DNA of 54,042 nt from Macrococcus sp. DPC7161 (lineage in GTDB: Bacteria > Bacillota > Bacilli > Staphylococcales > Staphylococcaceae): contig NZ_SDSC01000011.1 in the NCBI RefSeq assembly GCF_004117835.1, positions 1 to 54,042 of the forward strand, given 5' to 3'. Below the pieces are notes generated by a model. That model saw only the letters and a list, made by a program, of their open reading frames with translations, did no database searches and had not been told where the DNA came from. Position 1 is the first letter of the stretch. Every line of letters begins with the position of its first letter. Below are positions 44,618 through 53,520 of this stretch, piece after piece. The position numbers were made by a program, and so were the translations under genes.

Positions 44618-46332
44618 AATTTTGCTACCTCTTCTATATCGACATCATACGATTGTATTGCAACAAACGGTTGATGTGCGATTAATGTATTAATTTGTTG
44701 TCGTTCTTCCTGAATCTTACTGTTAAACATATCTTGAGTATCATCGTATGTTGCAATTGTATTGTTGACCACCCACATACGTTGTTGAATGCCCGTACGT
44801 TCTAAGTCCGCTTTCAGGCGCTCTGCTTCTTTTATTGGTGTCGGTTCAGCAAGTGTTACAATCACCATTTCTGTTAAATCATTATTCGTAATGCTTGGTA
44901 GTAATTCTGAAACAGAACTTGGGAGTACATTCGCATTACGCTCGATTTCTTTATGATAACTTTGAGAGGCATCCAGCAATAATAATGTATGACCTGTCGG
45001 TGCTGTATCAATGACGACAACGTCATGTGACTTATCAGCGATGAAATCACTAAATGCACGAAAGAATGCAATTTCCTGTGTACAAGGACTACGTAAATCT
45101 TCTTTAATATAATCAATTTGATCTTGTGAAAGATTTTGAGTGGCTGATAATACTTCCGCTTCATAATCTTTTAATACTTGTTCTTCATCGATATATTTTA
45201 CTGTGATGCGGTCATTAGATTGTGTATCAAACCATCGATTCGCTGGATCTGTCGTCGCAAGTAAGACTGACCTACCATGTGCAGCGAGTCTTTTTGAAAT
45301 AATCTTTGCAATCGTTGTCTTACCCACACCACCTTTACCCATCGTAAAGATAAAGCGCTTGTTATCATGCACCAACTGCTGCACTAATTCGTCCATAGAA
45401 TGACTGTCTTGTAACTGAACAGATTCAGTTTGATGAATCAATTTATTTTCACTAAATAACTGTTTCAGCGCTTCAATACCAAATATATTAAACTGCTTCA
45501 TAGGTACATAGTAATGAGGCACTTGATTTAAGAAACCCTCATACTGTCTTAATACTGTTTGTTCATTTGTTGATTTCTGAATCGCCAGATCACTTTCAGC
45601 ATGTTCAATGATGCCGTTTATGATCAACATATCATTTGTAATATTTAATTCGCGCAACTCATTCATCGCACGCTTACATTCCTGTAGACTATGCTGATCA
45701 CCACGTGCAACAAACATCATCGTTGTAAGATTTGTATCTCTCAATTTATTAACAGCATCTAAATAGATTTGTTTGTTATCTGATAATCCTGATAACTGTC
45801 CTAGACATGAAGCTTCATGTGTCGCAGTTTCAATATATGAATACCATGCGTCAGGGAGCTCAAGCATTCTAAGCGTATGTCCAGTTGGCGCGGTATCAAA
45901 TATGATATGATCAAATTGTTCAGCATAGTCTTTATTCGCCAGAAAACCTGTAAATTCATTAAACGCTGCAACTTCCACTGTACATGAACCACTCAGCTGT
46001 TCTTCCATATTTTTTATTGCAAATTCCGGCAACACATCGCGATATGGACCTACGATAGATTCCTTGTATTTCTCTGCTGCTTCAACAGGTTCAAAATTAG
46101 CGACAAATAGATTATCTAAAGATGGGACTCGAGTTAATTCACTTGTTAAAGTCATTTCAAAGATATCCTGTAAATTACTTGCAGGGTCAGTACTGACTAA
46201 TGCAACCTTTTTTCCTTGTGTACTTAAATGAACAGCAAGCGCACTAGAAATAGACGTCTTACCTACGCCACCCTTACCTGTGAAAAATAAATATTTCGTT
46301 AACTGAATTGTATTGGGATTAAACTTTTCCAT
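44614..46332 (-). CDS. arsA: Arsenical pump-driving ATPase
   Basis: A 572-residue tandem ATPase. Both halves have a GKGGVGKT P-loop (near residues 18 and 338) and the DTAPTGHTL signature. Cysteines available for arsenite binding include those in SGSCTVE and SPCTQE. It energises ArsB. A GTG at 46341 is in frame, but AAGGAG precedes the ATG at 46332 by a normal distance. It follows arsD with a short gap. Confidence 0.95.
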   Translation of the reverse strand: MEKFNPNTIQLTKYLFFTGKGGVGKTSISSALAVHLSTQGKKVALVSTDPASNLQDIFEMTLTSELTRVPSLDNLFVANFEPVEAAEKYKESIVGPYRDVLPEFAIKNMEEQLSGSCTVEVAAFNEFTGFLANKDYAEQFDHIIFDTAPTGHTLRMLELPDAWYSYIETATHEASCLGQLSGLSDNKQIYLDAVNKLRDTNLTTMMFVARGDQHSLQECKRAMNELRELNITNDMLIINGIIEHAESDLAIQKSTNEQTVLRQYEGFLNQVPHYYVPMKQFNIFGIEALKQLFSENKLIHQTESVQLQDSHSMDELVQQLVHDNKRFIFTMGKGGVGKTTIAKIISKRLAAHGRSVLLATTDPANRWFDTQSNDRITVKYIDEEQVLKDYEAEVLSATQNLSQDQIDYIKEDLRSPCTQEIAFFRAFSDFIADKSHDVVVIDTAPTGHTLLLLDASQSYHKEIERNANVLPSSVSELLPSITNNDLTEMVIVTLAEPTPIKEAERLKADLERTGIQQRMWVVNNTIATYDDTQDMFNSKIQEERQQINTLIAHQPFVAIQSYDVDIEEVAKL

Positions 46333-46344
46333 TGCACTCACTCC

Positions 46345-46692
46345 TTAACAACAATGATCTCCGGGGGCACAACAGTTACTTTGCAAATCATGAACAACGA
46401 TGATATCCATTACTTCATCAGAAGTCATATAACTGCCTGTTTTTACTATCTCATCATTAATGACCGTAATGGGCATCACTTTCTCACCTTTTGTCTTAAT
46501 AAGCTCCATAATTTCTTTATGTCTTACAAATGCATTTGGTGCTGATGACAAGTTATAACGTAATACTTTAATACCGTTTTGTTTCATCTTCTCAATATCG
46601 CCATTGACGCGGATTAATTCCTGATCAGGCGATGGACCACAAACACCCGAAGAACAACACATTGCAGGTTCAAAAATTTTAATTTCTACCAT
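46345..46692 (-). CDS. arsD: Arsenite metallochaperone ArsD
   Basis: A 115-residue protein. The arsenite-binding cysteines Cys12, Cys13 and Cys18 (AMCCSSGVCGP) are conserved, and two more Cys pairs sit at the C-terminus (NCC and HCC). It delivers As(III) to ArsA and is a weak repressor in some systems. The ATG at 46692 is chosen, because AAGGAG lies 8 nt before it and the longer GTG reading overlaps that RBS. Confidence 0.94.
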   Translation of the reverse strand: MVEIKIFEPAMCCSSGVCGPSPDQELIRVNGDIEKMKQNGIKVLRYNLSSAPNAFVRHKEIMELIKTKGEKVMPITVINDEIVKTGSYMTSDEVMDIIVVHDLQSNCCAPGDHCC

Positions 46693-46707
46693 AACAAACA
46701 CTCCTTA

Positions 46708-47013
46708 TTATTTTTTACAAACACAATTTTGGTTTGGTGTGAATAAAACATTTTGCATTGCCATTAAAGGACTAATCACTTCCAAATTATTGGCATATAT
46801 CACTTTCGTACCTTCTTTCCAAGTTGTTACAAGGCCACTCTCTTTTAATTGCTTCATATGATGCGATAATGTTGGTTGAGAGAATTTAAAATGCATTAAT
46901 ATATCATTTGCGCACATTGGACCACAACTTAGTAAATCTAAAATCTCTAAACGACTTTTATCTGACATTACCTTCAATAATTTTGCTAAATCCTCATAAT
47001 TCATCGTATCCAT
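46708..47013 (-). CDS. arsR: ArsR/SmtB-family arsenical repressor
   Basis: A 101-residue winged-helix repressor with helix-turn-helix QPTLSHHMKQLKESGLV. A cysteine lies in GPMCANDIL and a C-terminal NCVCKK pair could bind As(III). It represses the arsRDABC operon until arsenite binds. The ATG at 47013 follows TAGGAGATGTG. An in-frame upstream start at 47037 would lie within the operator region. Confidence 0.92.
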   Translation of the reverse strand: MDTMNYEDLAKLLKVMSDKSRLEILDLLSCGPMCANDILMHFKFSQPTLSHHMKQLKESGLVTTWKEGTKVIYANNLEVISPLMAMQNVLFTPNQNCVCKK

Positions 47014-47020
47014 CACATCT

Positions 47021-47091
47021 CCTATATAGATAGTCATCTATATTACAAAATCATTCTACTCCTTATATAGATAATTGTCTATATTTTAGAC
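47021..47091 (-). promoter_or_regulatory. ars promoter with two ArsR-like operators
   Basis: On the minus strand the promoter has -35 TAGACA (47076-47081), a 17-nt spacer and -10 TAGAAT (47053-47058). Two related inverted repeats are present: one over the -35/spacer (about 47065-47090, TATATAGATAATTGTCTATA) and one downstream near the RBS (about 47030-47043, TATAGATAGTCATCTATA). Both resemble ArsR/SmtB sites. Confidence 0.8.
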
Positions 47092-47118
47092 AAAAAAACT
47101 CATGATTTTCATCATGAG
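47090..47118 (-). terminator. Intrinsic terminator after response regulator gene
   Basis: A perfect 8-bp stem CTCATGAT/ATCATGAG with a 4-nt loop is followed on the minus strand by seven T residues. It overlaps the last codons and stop of the response regulator gene. Confidence 0.85.
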
Positions 47119-47708
47119 ATAAATCCTAAATCTTTTCCGATTCTCCAAGCGTTGATTCTATTTTCTGCACCTAACTTTTCAATGATGATACTCGTATAAT
47201 TACGTACTGTACCGTCGCTTAAAAATAATTTTTGGCTAATTTCTTTACTCGATAACCCTTCACCTATTAATTCTAGAATTTCTTGTTCTTTTTCATTAAG
47301 TGGATTCTTTCTCAGCATCATCGGTAATAATTCTGGACTATATTCTTTATTACCTTGCATGACATTTTGCATCGTCTTAATCAAATCATCTACAGAACGT
47401 TCTTTCAATACGTATGCATCTACATTTAAATTCAATGCTTTTTCGAAATACCCTGGGCGTTTAAATGTCGTTACAATAATGACTTTAACTGGCAGTGCGT
47501 TGCTTCGAATGTGTTCAAGTACTTCTAAACCACTTTTCTCTGGCATTTCAATATCCAGTAATGCAATATCAAAGTGTTCATCTAGTGCATCGATGGCTTC
47601 TTGTCCATTACGTACACTTTTAACACTTTCTATTTCATCGTCTAACAATAGCAATTGATGCATCGCTTCACGTAGCATACTTTGATCTTCCGCATGTAAT
47701 ATTTTCAT
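47112..47708 (-). CDS. NarL/LuxR-family response regulator (DesR/YvfU-like)
   Basis: A 198-residue two-domain regulator: receiver domain with acidic pocket ED at 7-8 and phosphoacceptor Asp52 ([11 protein letters not shown]), and a C-terminal LuxR helix-turn-helix ([20 protein letters not shown]). It is the partner of the overlapping sensor kinase (1-nt overlap). It probably controls the ABC transporter genes of the same operon. A palindromic candidate binding site lies upstream of the operon. Confidence 0.87.
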   Translation of the reverse strand: MKILHAEDQSMLREAMHQLLLLDDEIESVKSVRNGQEAIDALDEHFDIALLDIEMPEKSGLEVLEHIRSNALPVKVIIVTTFKRPGYFEKALNLNVDAYVLKERSVDDLIKTMQNVMQGNKEYSPELLPMMLRKNPLNEKEQEILELIGEGLSSKEISQKLFLSDGTVRNYTSIIIEKLGAENRINAWRIGKDLGFIS

Positions 47709-48772
47709 TAATCCACCTCCAAGTCGATTTCAATTTTTAAGCCTGGTGTTAAGTTTGTTACTTGAACTTCTCCGTTCAGCGCTTTTACACGAGATGAAAT
47801 ACTAACAAGTTGTGCATGAGGCTTTAAACCTTTTCCATTGTCTTCAATCATTAAATGAAGTCTATCTGATATTTGTTGAACATTTAAATTTACATGCGTT
47901 GCACCACTATGTTTAATGATATTATTCACCAATTCCTTTAATAACATACTGATTTCATGATGTTTCACTTCATCCAAATGTTGATAGTTCACTGTAACAT
48001 CCAACTCGATATTTGCATCGTTTAGTAGCTGACTGATGTGCTGCACTTCATCTTCAATCGTTCTTGATTTAATGTTATCGATGATACTTCTCACCTTAAA
48101 CAAAGAACTTTGGGATAACTTTTGAATTTCTATCATTTCATTTTTAGCGCCTTCAGGGTCTTTCTTCAATAACTTTAACGCAAGTTCTGACTTTACAGTC
48201 AACGTGCTGAACACTTGGCCAAGCGAATCATGTAAGTCTTGAGAAATACGATTGCGTTCAATTTGAGATGATAACAATGCCAGCTTTTCATTTTTAATAT
48301 TCATCTCATAAGTCATTCTGGATTGCTTTGCGAAATAATCCATCGAAAAAGCCATCATAAACATGAATAACACATGTGCTGAAATCTCAATTGCAATTTT
48401 ATAGTCATACGTATAAATGATAGCGTAGTTAATCAATAAAGTAGATAAAGTCACTTTCGAGTAAAGAGAATTTAAAGATTTTCCCATTGCATAAGGTACG
48501 AATGAAATCGGGAATAAATAAAATAATATATTACCAACATTACATAAATGAATAAATATCGTGATACATACAATGATGCATGCAAAAGCCAACGGTAAAT
48601 ATTTTTTCCTACCCTGCATCATATAAACTGCACTGCAAACATATATTGCAATTGCGATACCTTTTACAATTTTAAGATAGACATTAGCGGTTTCAAACAA
48701 ACTTGCTATAGGAAAAATAATAAATATGAGTGAGGTGACATATTGTATCTTATTAACATGCTTCCATTTCAT
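47708..48772 (-). CDS. HisKA_3 sensor histidine kinase (DesK/YvfT-like)
   Basis: A 354-residue kinase with about six membrane helices (20-145), no large extracellular domain, a dimerisation/phosphoacceptor helix with His181 ([12 protein letters not shown]), and a HATPase domain with DNGKG. Few-loop DesK-type kinases sense membrane state or a partner transporter. It overlaps its neighbours by one base each. Confidence 0.87.
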   Translation of the reverse strand: MKWKHVNKIQYVTSLIFIIFPIASLFETANVYLKIVKGIAIAIYVCSAVYMMQGRKKYLPLAFACIIVCITIFIHLCNVGNILFYLFPISFVPYAMGKSLNSLYSKVTLSTLLINYAIIYTYDYKIAIEISAHVLFMFMMAFSMDYFAKQSRMTYEMNIKNEKLALLSSQIERNRISQDLHDSLGQVFSTLTVKSELALKLLKKDPEGAKNEMIEIQKLSQSSLFKVRSIIDNIKSRTIEDEVQHISQLLNDANIELDVTVNYQHLDEVKHHEISMLLKELVNNIIKHSGATHVNLNVQQISDRLHLMIEDNGKGLKPHAQLVSISSRVKALNGEVQVTNLTPGLKIEIDLEVD

Positions 48773-49509
48773 TAAATCACGTCCGTTTTCCTTCTAATCA
48801 CTACACTTAATATTATAAAGACAATCGCATAAATTAGTAAAATACCAATCGAATGCCATGGATATTCTTTTTCAAATAAACCTGCTGCGATATTTTTAAA
48901 GTTATACGTTGGTGTCAACTTTGCTATCGGTTGTAACCATTCTGGAAACGTAATAACAGGAAACCACAGCCCACCAAGCATTGCCAAGCCTAAATATAAA
49001 ATATTTCCTAGCGTACTCGCTTTTTGTGTATCTTTAAACTGTGCTAGCAATAATCCAAATGTTAAAAAGATTAAGCCGCCGAACAAGAGCCCAATATAGC
49101 TGATGACCCACTCTTTCGCACTCATGTTGACGTCTTTGAAAAAATGTCCTACTAAAAACACAATCAAGATTGCAATCATGTACATAATCATAATTTTGAT
49201 AACTTTACATAAATAATAAACCATTGGATTTAATGGCGTTCTAAATAATGCTCTACTCCAACCGTTATTCTTATCGTTAATCATTTCGACTGGAAAAGTT
49301 AATATTGCAAAACTCACCAAACTGAAAGTTGTCATGGATAACATATAATCACGGATATAAAAAGATAACTCCTTTGGATTAGGTGTTTGCATAAGTGCAG
49401 AAAATACGAGAAAGAATATAACCGGCAGTAATATCGACATAATAAACACACTTTTTCGAGAACTCATATCAATCAATTCATATTTCATCATGGCCTTAAA
49501 CTGTTTCAT
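48772..49509 (-). CDS. ABC-2 type transporter permease
   Basis: A 245-residue ABC-2 permease with about six helices and the conserved GGLWFPVITFPEWLQPIAKLT region before the last helices. With the adjacent ATPase it forms an exporter, of a kind often linked to peptide or drug resistance and controlled by a neighbouring DesKR-like system. It overlaps the ATPase gene by 14 nt and the kinase gene by 1 nt. Confidence 0.85.
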   Translation of the reverse strand: MKQFKAMMKYELIDMSSRKSVFIMSILLPVIFFLVFSALMQTPNPKELSFYIRDYMLSMTTFSLVSFAILTFPVEMINDKNNGWSRALFRTPLNPMVYYLCKVIKIMIMYMIAILIVFLVGHFFKDVNMSAKEWVISYIGLLFGGLIFLTFGLLLAQFKDTQKASTLGNILYLGLAMLGGLWFPVITFPEWLQPIAKLTPTYNFKNIAAGLFEKEYPWHSIGILLIYAIVFIILSVVIRRKTDVI

Positions 49510-50365
49510 TGTGATCCTCCTCCACTACTTTGAATATACGATCAAGTAACGATTCATTTGTTATCTCAACATCATTAAAGTTAACACCTTGTGCTAGCAT
49601 CTGTGTAATTATCGGTTGCACATCTCGAGAAACGAATAAGATGCTGTCATCTTTTATCGTCATATCTGGAGCGATGCCTTTAATTGCTATTTCATATTTC
49701 CTAGGTAATACTATTTGCTTTTGATGAGACTCACTGCGAATACGTCTCGGCGTACTATCTCGTACAATTTCACCTTTATGTAATAAAACAATACGATCGG
49801 CTAAACTTTCAACCTCTTCAATATAGTGTGACGTAAATAATATCGTCTTACCTTCATTCTTCAAATTTTGAACTAATTCATAAAATCGTTTACGCGTTGA
49901 CGTATCCATCCCAACAGTAGGTTCATCTAAAATAATCACTTCAGGACGTCCCATAAGTGTCAACGAAACGTCTAAAATACGTTTCTGCCCACCAGAAAGA
50001 CGATTCGCTTCAGTTGATAAATTCGTTTCATCAAAATGAGTGATTTGTTTAATTTCATCAAGAGAAAGTGGATTATTATAGAGACTTTGAAATAAACGAA
50101 TAATTTGAATCACTTTCATATTTGGTGTGAAATAAGTATGTTGATACAATACACTTGTTTTATGGTGATTTAATATCAAAGATTGACCGTCGATATGGCC
50201 CGAAGCAATCGACTTATTACCTAACAAACAATCAATTAACGTCGACTTACCAGCACCATTTGGCCCAACCAAAGCAATCGCATCACCTTGTTCAATATTT
50301 AAATTGATATTCTTTAGAATATGATGTTTTCCTATATACAAGTTCAGTTGATTTACTTTAATCAT
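49496..50365 (-). CDS. ABC transporter ATP-binding protein
   Basis: A 289-residue ATPase with Walker A GPNGAGKST, signature LSGGQKR, Walker B VIILDEPTVGMD and the H-loop TSHYIEE. The C-terminal extension is typical of drug/peptide exporters of the BcrA/DrrA group. An in-frame start at 50407 lies inside the leader hairpin. AAGGAGGGG precedes the ATG at 50365, which is chosen. It is first in the ABC and two-component operon. Confidence 0.88.
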   Translation of the reverse strand: MIKVNQLNLYIGKHHILKNINLNIEQGDAIALVGPNGAGKSTLIDCLLGNKSIASGHIDGQSLILNHHKTSVLYQHTYFTPNMKVIQIIRLFQSLYNNPLSLDEIKQITHFDETNLSTEANRLSGGQKRILDVSLTLMGRPEVIILDEPTVGMDTSTRKRFYELVQNLKNEGKTILFTSHYIEEVESLADRIVLLHKGEIVRDSTPRRIRSESHQKQIVLPRKYEIAIKGIAPDMTIKDDSILFVSRDVQPIITQMLAQGVNFNDVEITNESLLDRIFKVVEEDHNETV

Positions 50366-50393
50366 CTCAATCCCCTCCTTACCTTTATTAAAT

Positions 50394-50426
50394 AAAAAAA
50401 CAGACATGAATATAATTCACATCTGT
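50394..50426 (-). terminator. Leader hairpin with U-run upstream of ABC operon
   Basis: On the minus strand a 12-bp hairpin (50400-50426, 3-nt loop, two G-U pairs) is followed by seven T residues, 30-40 nt before the ABC ATPase start. It lies upstream of the first gene, with no minus-strand gene before it, so it looks like a leader terminator (attenuator) rather than the end of a transcript. Confidence 0.6.
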
Positions 50427-50438
50427 AATGAGATTAAT

Positions 50439-50452
50439 ATGACATTTGTCAT
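50439..50452. promoter_or_regulatory. Candidate response-regulator operator
   Basis: The palindrome ATGACATTTGTCAT (6-bp arms, 2-nt centre) lies in the divergent region between the ABC/two-component operon and the DUF1761 gene. It is a candidate binding site for the NarL-type regulator of the operon. Promoter hexamers around it are not clear. Confidence 0.45.
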
Positions 50453-50562
50453 GATTATTACGTAACCTTTCCTATAACTGATATATACAAGATAATCAGT
50501 GCGATATTTTACACTATGTGTTTTAATATAAATAGGACACAATTAAATTTAAGGAGTAATTT

Positions 50563-50943
50563 ATGAGTATTATTGCAGCTATTATCGCTGGTGTATTGGC
50601 ATTTATGGTCGGTGCATTATGGTATGGATTTTTATTTAAGAACGCATGGATTAAAGAAGTTGGTATTACTGAACAACAAATAAATGATTCAAACAATGGC
50701 ATGAAAGAAATGATTTATTCATTCGTCATTGAAATTTTAGTTTCACTACTTGTCTTTTTTATTTTAAGTCACACAACGCTAAATATTTTCTGCGCAGGAT
50801 CTGTGCTTGGTTTAATCGTTGTATTATCTGCATGTAAAAATTATTTCTTTGAAATGAAATCATTTAAATTAATTGCAATCAACGAAAGCTATAAATTCGT
50901 TTGTATTATGATCATGACTTTAGCAGCTTATTATTTCGGATAA
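50563..50943 (+). CDS. DUF1761 membrane protein
   Basis: A 126-residue membrane protein with four helices. It has the DUF1761 pattern at the N-terminus (AAIIAGVLAFMVGALWYGFL followed by FKNAWIKEVG), an aromatic-rich turn after the first helix. The function is unknown. RBS AAGGAG precedes the ATG. It is the first of three closely packed plus-strand genes. Confidence 0.78.
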   Translation: MSIIAAIIAGVLAFMVGALWYGFLFKNAWIKEVGITEQQINDSNNGMKEMIYSFVIEILVSLLVFFILSHTTLNIFCAGSVLGLIVVLSACKNYFFEMKSFKLIAINESYKFVCIMIMTLAAYYFG

Positions 50944-50956
50944 AGGAGTGTTATCA

Positions 50957-51325
50957 ATGCATTTAGGTAATTTTTCAGTGAGTTTAGCAGTTAAGGATTT
51001 ACAAGCTTCAATTAAATTCTACAAAACATTAGGATTTGAACAAGTATCAGGTGATGAAAGTCAGAATTGGGTCGTGTTAAAGAATGGTTATGCACGTATC
51101 GGATTATTCCAAGGTATGCTTGAAGATAATATGATGACATTCAACCCAAGATGGGATGATAATGGAACTGAAGCAGAAGGTACAGACGTGCGCGAAATTG
51201 CTACAGCACTTAAAGAAGCTGGTCTTGAATTAGAGCAAGAAAATACGGCAAGTGAATCTGGTCCTGGTTATTTCTTTGTGAAAGATCCAGACGGAAATAC
51301 AATTTTAATTGATCAACACGTATAG
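50957..51325 (+). CDS. VOC/glyoxalase-superfamily protein
   Basis: A 122-residue VOC protein (FSVSLAVKDLQASIKFYKTLGF at the start, split here by description: NFSVSLAVKD then IKFYKTLGFE) with the C-terminal FVKDPDGNTILIDQ strand carrying a putative Glu/Asp ligand position. It is similar in size to bleomycin/glyoxalase-like proteins. The substrate is unknown. An in-frame GTG at 50948 is part of the RBS (AAAGGAGTG), so ATG at 50957 is used. Confidence 0.8.
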   Translation: MHLGNFSVSLAVKDLQASIKFYKTLGFEQVSGDESQNWVVLKNGYARIGLFQGMLEDNMMTFNPRWDDNGTEAEGTDVREIATALKEAGLELEQENTASESGPGYFFVKDPDGNTILIDQHV

Positions 51326-51334
51326 GAGATTATA

Positions 51335-51604
51335 ATGGAGAAATTTTGTCAAAGCTGTGGTATGCCTCTAAACTTACATGGTAAAGATGTACGTGGTACT
51401 GAAGCAGATGGTTCTAAGTCTACGAAATATTGTAGTTACTGTTATGAAAATGGTGCGTTCATCGAACCGAGTATTACATTCGATGAAATGCTAGTTCGAG
51501 GTAAAGAAGCAATTTCTAATGGCCAAGGAAACAAAATCGTAAAATTCTTTATGAAAACATTCTATCCAATGCAACTTAAAGGATTAGAGCGTTGGAAGAA
51601 ATAA
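51335..51604 (+). CDS. Zinc-ribbon protein
   Basis: An 89-residue protein with an N-terminal treble-clef/zinc-ribbon: CQSCGMPL and YCSYCYENG supply four cysteines. A short helical C-terminus follows. It matches the small putative zinc-ribbon family often paired with VOC or transcription-related genes. RBS TAGGAGA precedes the ATG. It is the last gene of the three-gene unit, followed by a strong terminator. Confidence 0.8.
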   Translation: MEKFCQSCGMPLNLHGKDVRGTEADGSKSTKYCSYCYENGAFIEPSITFDEMLVRGKEAISNGQGNKIVKFFMKTFYPMQLKGLERWKK

Positions 51605-51609
51605 TAATC

Positions 51610-51645
51610 AAGGATTCACCTGCGAGTCAGGTGAATCCTTTTCTT
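51610..51645 (+). terminator. Intrinsic terminator after zinc-ribbon gene
   Basis: A perfect 13-bp stem (51610-51622 with 51628-51640, CGAGT loop) is followed by TTCTT. Confidence 0.9.
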
Positions 51646-51646
51646 G

Positions 51647-51933
51647 TTTGCAGCTCAAGTGAGATGGACAGTTGAGCTGCAGATTCGTTTGCGGCTCAAG
51701 TGTGGCTGGTAGTTGAGCTGCAGATCCGTTTGCGGCTCATGTGAGACGGACAGTTGAGCTACAGATCCGTTTGCGGCTCAAGTGAGATGGACAGTTGAGC
51801 TGCAGATTCATTTGTGGCTCAAGTGAAGCTGGCAGTTGAGCCACAGATTTGTTTGCAGCTCAAGTGTGGCTGGTAGTTGAGCCACAGATTCGTTTGCGGC
51901 TCAAGTGAGGTGATCAGTTGAGCTGCAGACAAC
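51647..51933. repeat. Tandem array C: seven 41-bp hairpin repeats
   Basis: Seven units start at 51647, 51688, 51729, 51770, 51811, 51852 and 51893. Each reads TTTGCGGCTCAAGTG...AGTTGAGCTGCAGAT, forming a GCAGCTCAA/TTGAGCTGC-type stem with a 13-nt loop. Unit 5 changes both arms together (GTGGCTCAA with TTGAGCCAC). GC content is higher than the surroundings. It lies between a terminator and the YdcZ-type transporter promoter. I see no open reading frame. The unit is unrelated to arrays A and B. Confidence 0.93.
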
Positions 51934-52003
51934 AAATTCATCCTCTTGATGCGGTATCTTTATTTCTATAAAATGAAAGCAGTCATATATTAGGAGTGTT
52001 AGT

Positions 52004-52924
52004 ATGGGTTATTTAATGTTTGCGTTTGTGATCGGGCTTGGTGTGCCTATTCAAACTGCTGTGAATTCTAGGTTACGTTCTTATGTTCTATCACCATATG
52101 TCGCATCGATGGTGTCTTTTTCTGTTGGTACGTTATTCTTATTAATGTTAACACTACTCACACAACATACTGTTATGATTCCATCTACTACATTCACTTC
52201 AAATCCTTGGTGGATTTGGATGGGTGGTTTATTAGGTGTAATCGGTTTAACGACAAATATTTTACTGTTTCCGAAACTTGGTGGTGTGCAAACGGTAATA
52301 TTGCCAATTATGGGACAAATATTAATGGGAATGTTGATTGATAGTTTTGGTCTATTCCAATCTCCAACACATCCATTTAACATATTTCGTTTAATAGGCA
52401 TGATGTTTTTACTTATCGGTGTTTATGCGATTGTTGTTTTACCACATTTGAGAAATCGTTTTTCTAAGCCGGCTGATGGTCCGTTGTTGCCATGGCAAGT
52501 GCTTGGTATTGTAGCAGGGATGTTAATGGCAACTCAATCTTCTATTAATGGTCATCTTGGCAAATTGTTGCATTCTAGTATTCATGCTGCGTTTGTGTCA
52601 TTTCTTGTCGGTACTATCATTCTTGTAATCATTGTTTGTTCAATGAGAAAGCTTGGTAATATACGCTTTGCTTTAGGTAATACACCTTGGTGGATTTGGA
52701 TGGGTGGGATTATTGGAAGTTTCTTTGTATTTGGAATGAGCTTTCTAGTTCCTATTATCGGTACAGGTATGGTCGTTGTAATGGGATTATTTGGTCAAAT
52801 TATTTGTAGCATCTGTATTGATCGATTCGGTTTACTTGGAGCGACTAAAACAGATATTAAACGTATTCAAGTTGTCGGTATTATTTTGATGCTTTGTGGT
52901 GTCATTATGATTAAAATGTTTTAA
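52004..52924 (+). CDS. DMT-superfamily transporter with two YdcZ (DUF606) repeats
   Basis: A 306-residue membrane protein made of two homologous YdcZ/DUF606 halves of about five helices each. The repeat is visible as WWIWMGGLLGVIG with MGQILMGMLIDSFGLF in the first half and WWIWMGGIIGSFF with FGQIICSICIDRFGLL in the second. Many bacteria encode the halves as separate genes; this is the fused form. The substrate is unknown. RBS AGGAGTG precedes the ATG. Confidence 0.85.
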   Translation: MGYLMFAFVIGLGVPIQTAVNSRLRSYVLSPYVASMVSFSVGTLFLLMLTLLTQHTVMIPSTTFTSNPWWIWMGGLLGVIGLTTNILLFPKLGGVQTVILPIMGQILMGMLIDSFGLFQSPTHPFNIFRLIGMMFLLIGVYAIVVLPHLRNRFSKPADGPLLPWQVLGIVAGMLMATQSSINGHLGKLLHSSIHAAFVSFLVGTIILVIIVCSMRKLGNIRFALGNTPWWIWMGGIIGSFFVFGMSFLVPIIGTGMVVVMGLFGQIICSICIDRFGLLGATKTDIKRIQVVGIILMLCGVIMIKMF

Positions 52925-53028
52925 ATATCCTTAAATAAATAATATTTTTTTATCGGTCAAAACCCACTCCACGCCTAGCTTTATTCCAATTTTTAGAATA
53001 CTCATAAAAAAGAATTGTCATATTTCAC

Positions 53029-53057
53029 TAGACAAATGTCTCAATCCATTGTACACT
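53029..53057 (+). promoter_or_regulatory. Probable csp promoter
   Basis: There is a -35 TAGACA (53029-53034), a 17-nt spacer and a -10 TACACT (53052-53057). This predicts a leader of about 145 nt before the cold-shock gene. Confidence 0.55.
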
Positions 53058-53096
53058 TAAGTCAATAAAGATCGTTCATTTACAAGAAATAAGGAT

Positions 53097-53157
53097 TTCA
53101 CATGTTACAAAAGGTAATGGTGCAAGTTCGTTACTTTTTGTAATATGTGAATTTTTT
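53097..53157 (+). promoter_or_regulatory. Long hairpin with U-run in the csp leader
   Basis: Arms 53097-53120 and 53129-53151 pair over about 23 bp with few mismatches and an 8-nt loop. TTTTTT follows at 53152-53157, 50 nt before the csp start codon. It may act as a temperature-responsive leader structure or a leader terminator. Confidence 0.65.
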
Positions 53158-53206
53158 AGTTTTAAAAAAGAGATATTTATTAATAAATATTTGGAGGTCA
53201 TTACAC

Positions 53207-53407
53207 ATGACACAAGGTACAGTTAAATGGTTTAATTCAGAAAAAGGTTTCGGTTTCATCTCAGTTGAAGGTGGAGACGATGTATTCGTACATTTCTCAG
53301 CTATCCAAGGTGAAGGATACAAATCTTTAGAAGAAGGCCAAGCAGTAGAATTCGAAATCGAAGAAGGTCAACGTGGACCACAAGCTGCTAACGTAACTAA
53401 ATTATAA
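53207..53407 (+). CDS. csp: Cold shock protein, CspA family
   Basis: A 66-residue OB-fold nucleic-acid-binding protein with intact RNP1 (KGFGFISV) and RNP2 (VFVHFSAI) motifs. The sequence [16 protein letters not shown] at the start is typical of staphylococcal CspA/CspC. It acts as an RNA chaperone in the cytoplasm. A longer in-frame reading from 53147 lies in the leader, and GGAGG precedes the ATG at 53207. A long structured leader and a terminator flank it. Confidence 0.96.
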   Translation: MTQGTVKWFNSEKGFGFISVEGGDDVFVHFSAIQGEGYKSLEEGQAVEFEIEEGQRGPQAANVTKL

Positions 53408-53427
53408 TTTTTAAATTTAAACGTTAC

Positions 53428-53458
53428 AACAGCATCTCTTAGGAGATGCTGTTTTTTT
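53428..53458 (+). terminator. Intrinsic terminator after csp
   Basis: A perfect 11-bp stem (AACAGCATCTC with GAGATGCTGTT, TTAG loop, 53428-53453) runs into seven T residues. Confidence 0.92.
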
Positions 53459-53520
53459 GTATATTTGCTTGCAATTATTTCCTTTATCGTATATTTTTGA
53501 AGTAAGAATGGAGGTAGAAT

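Noticed and set aside
51647-51933. Possible CRISPR array or protein repeat region.
   Set aside because: The whole 41-bp unit repeats without variable spacers, and no open frame continues through it.
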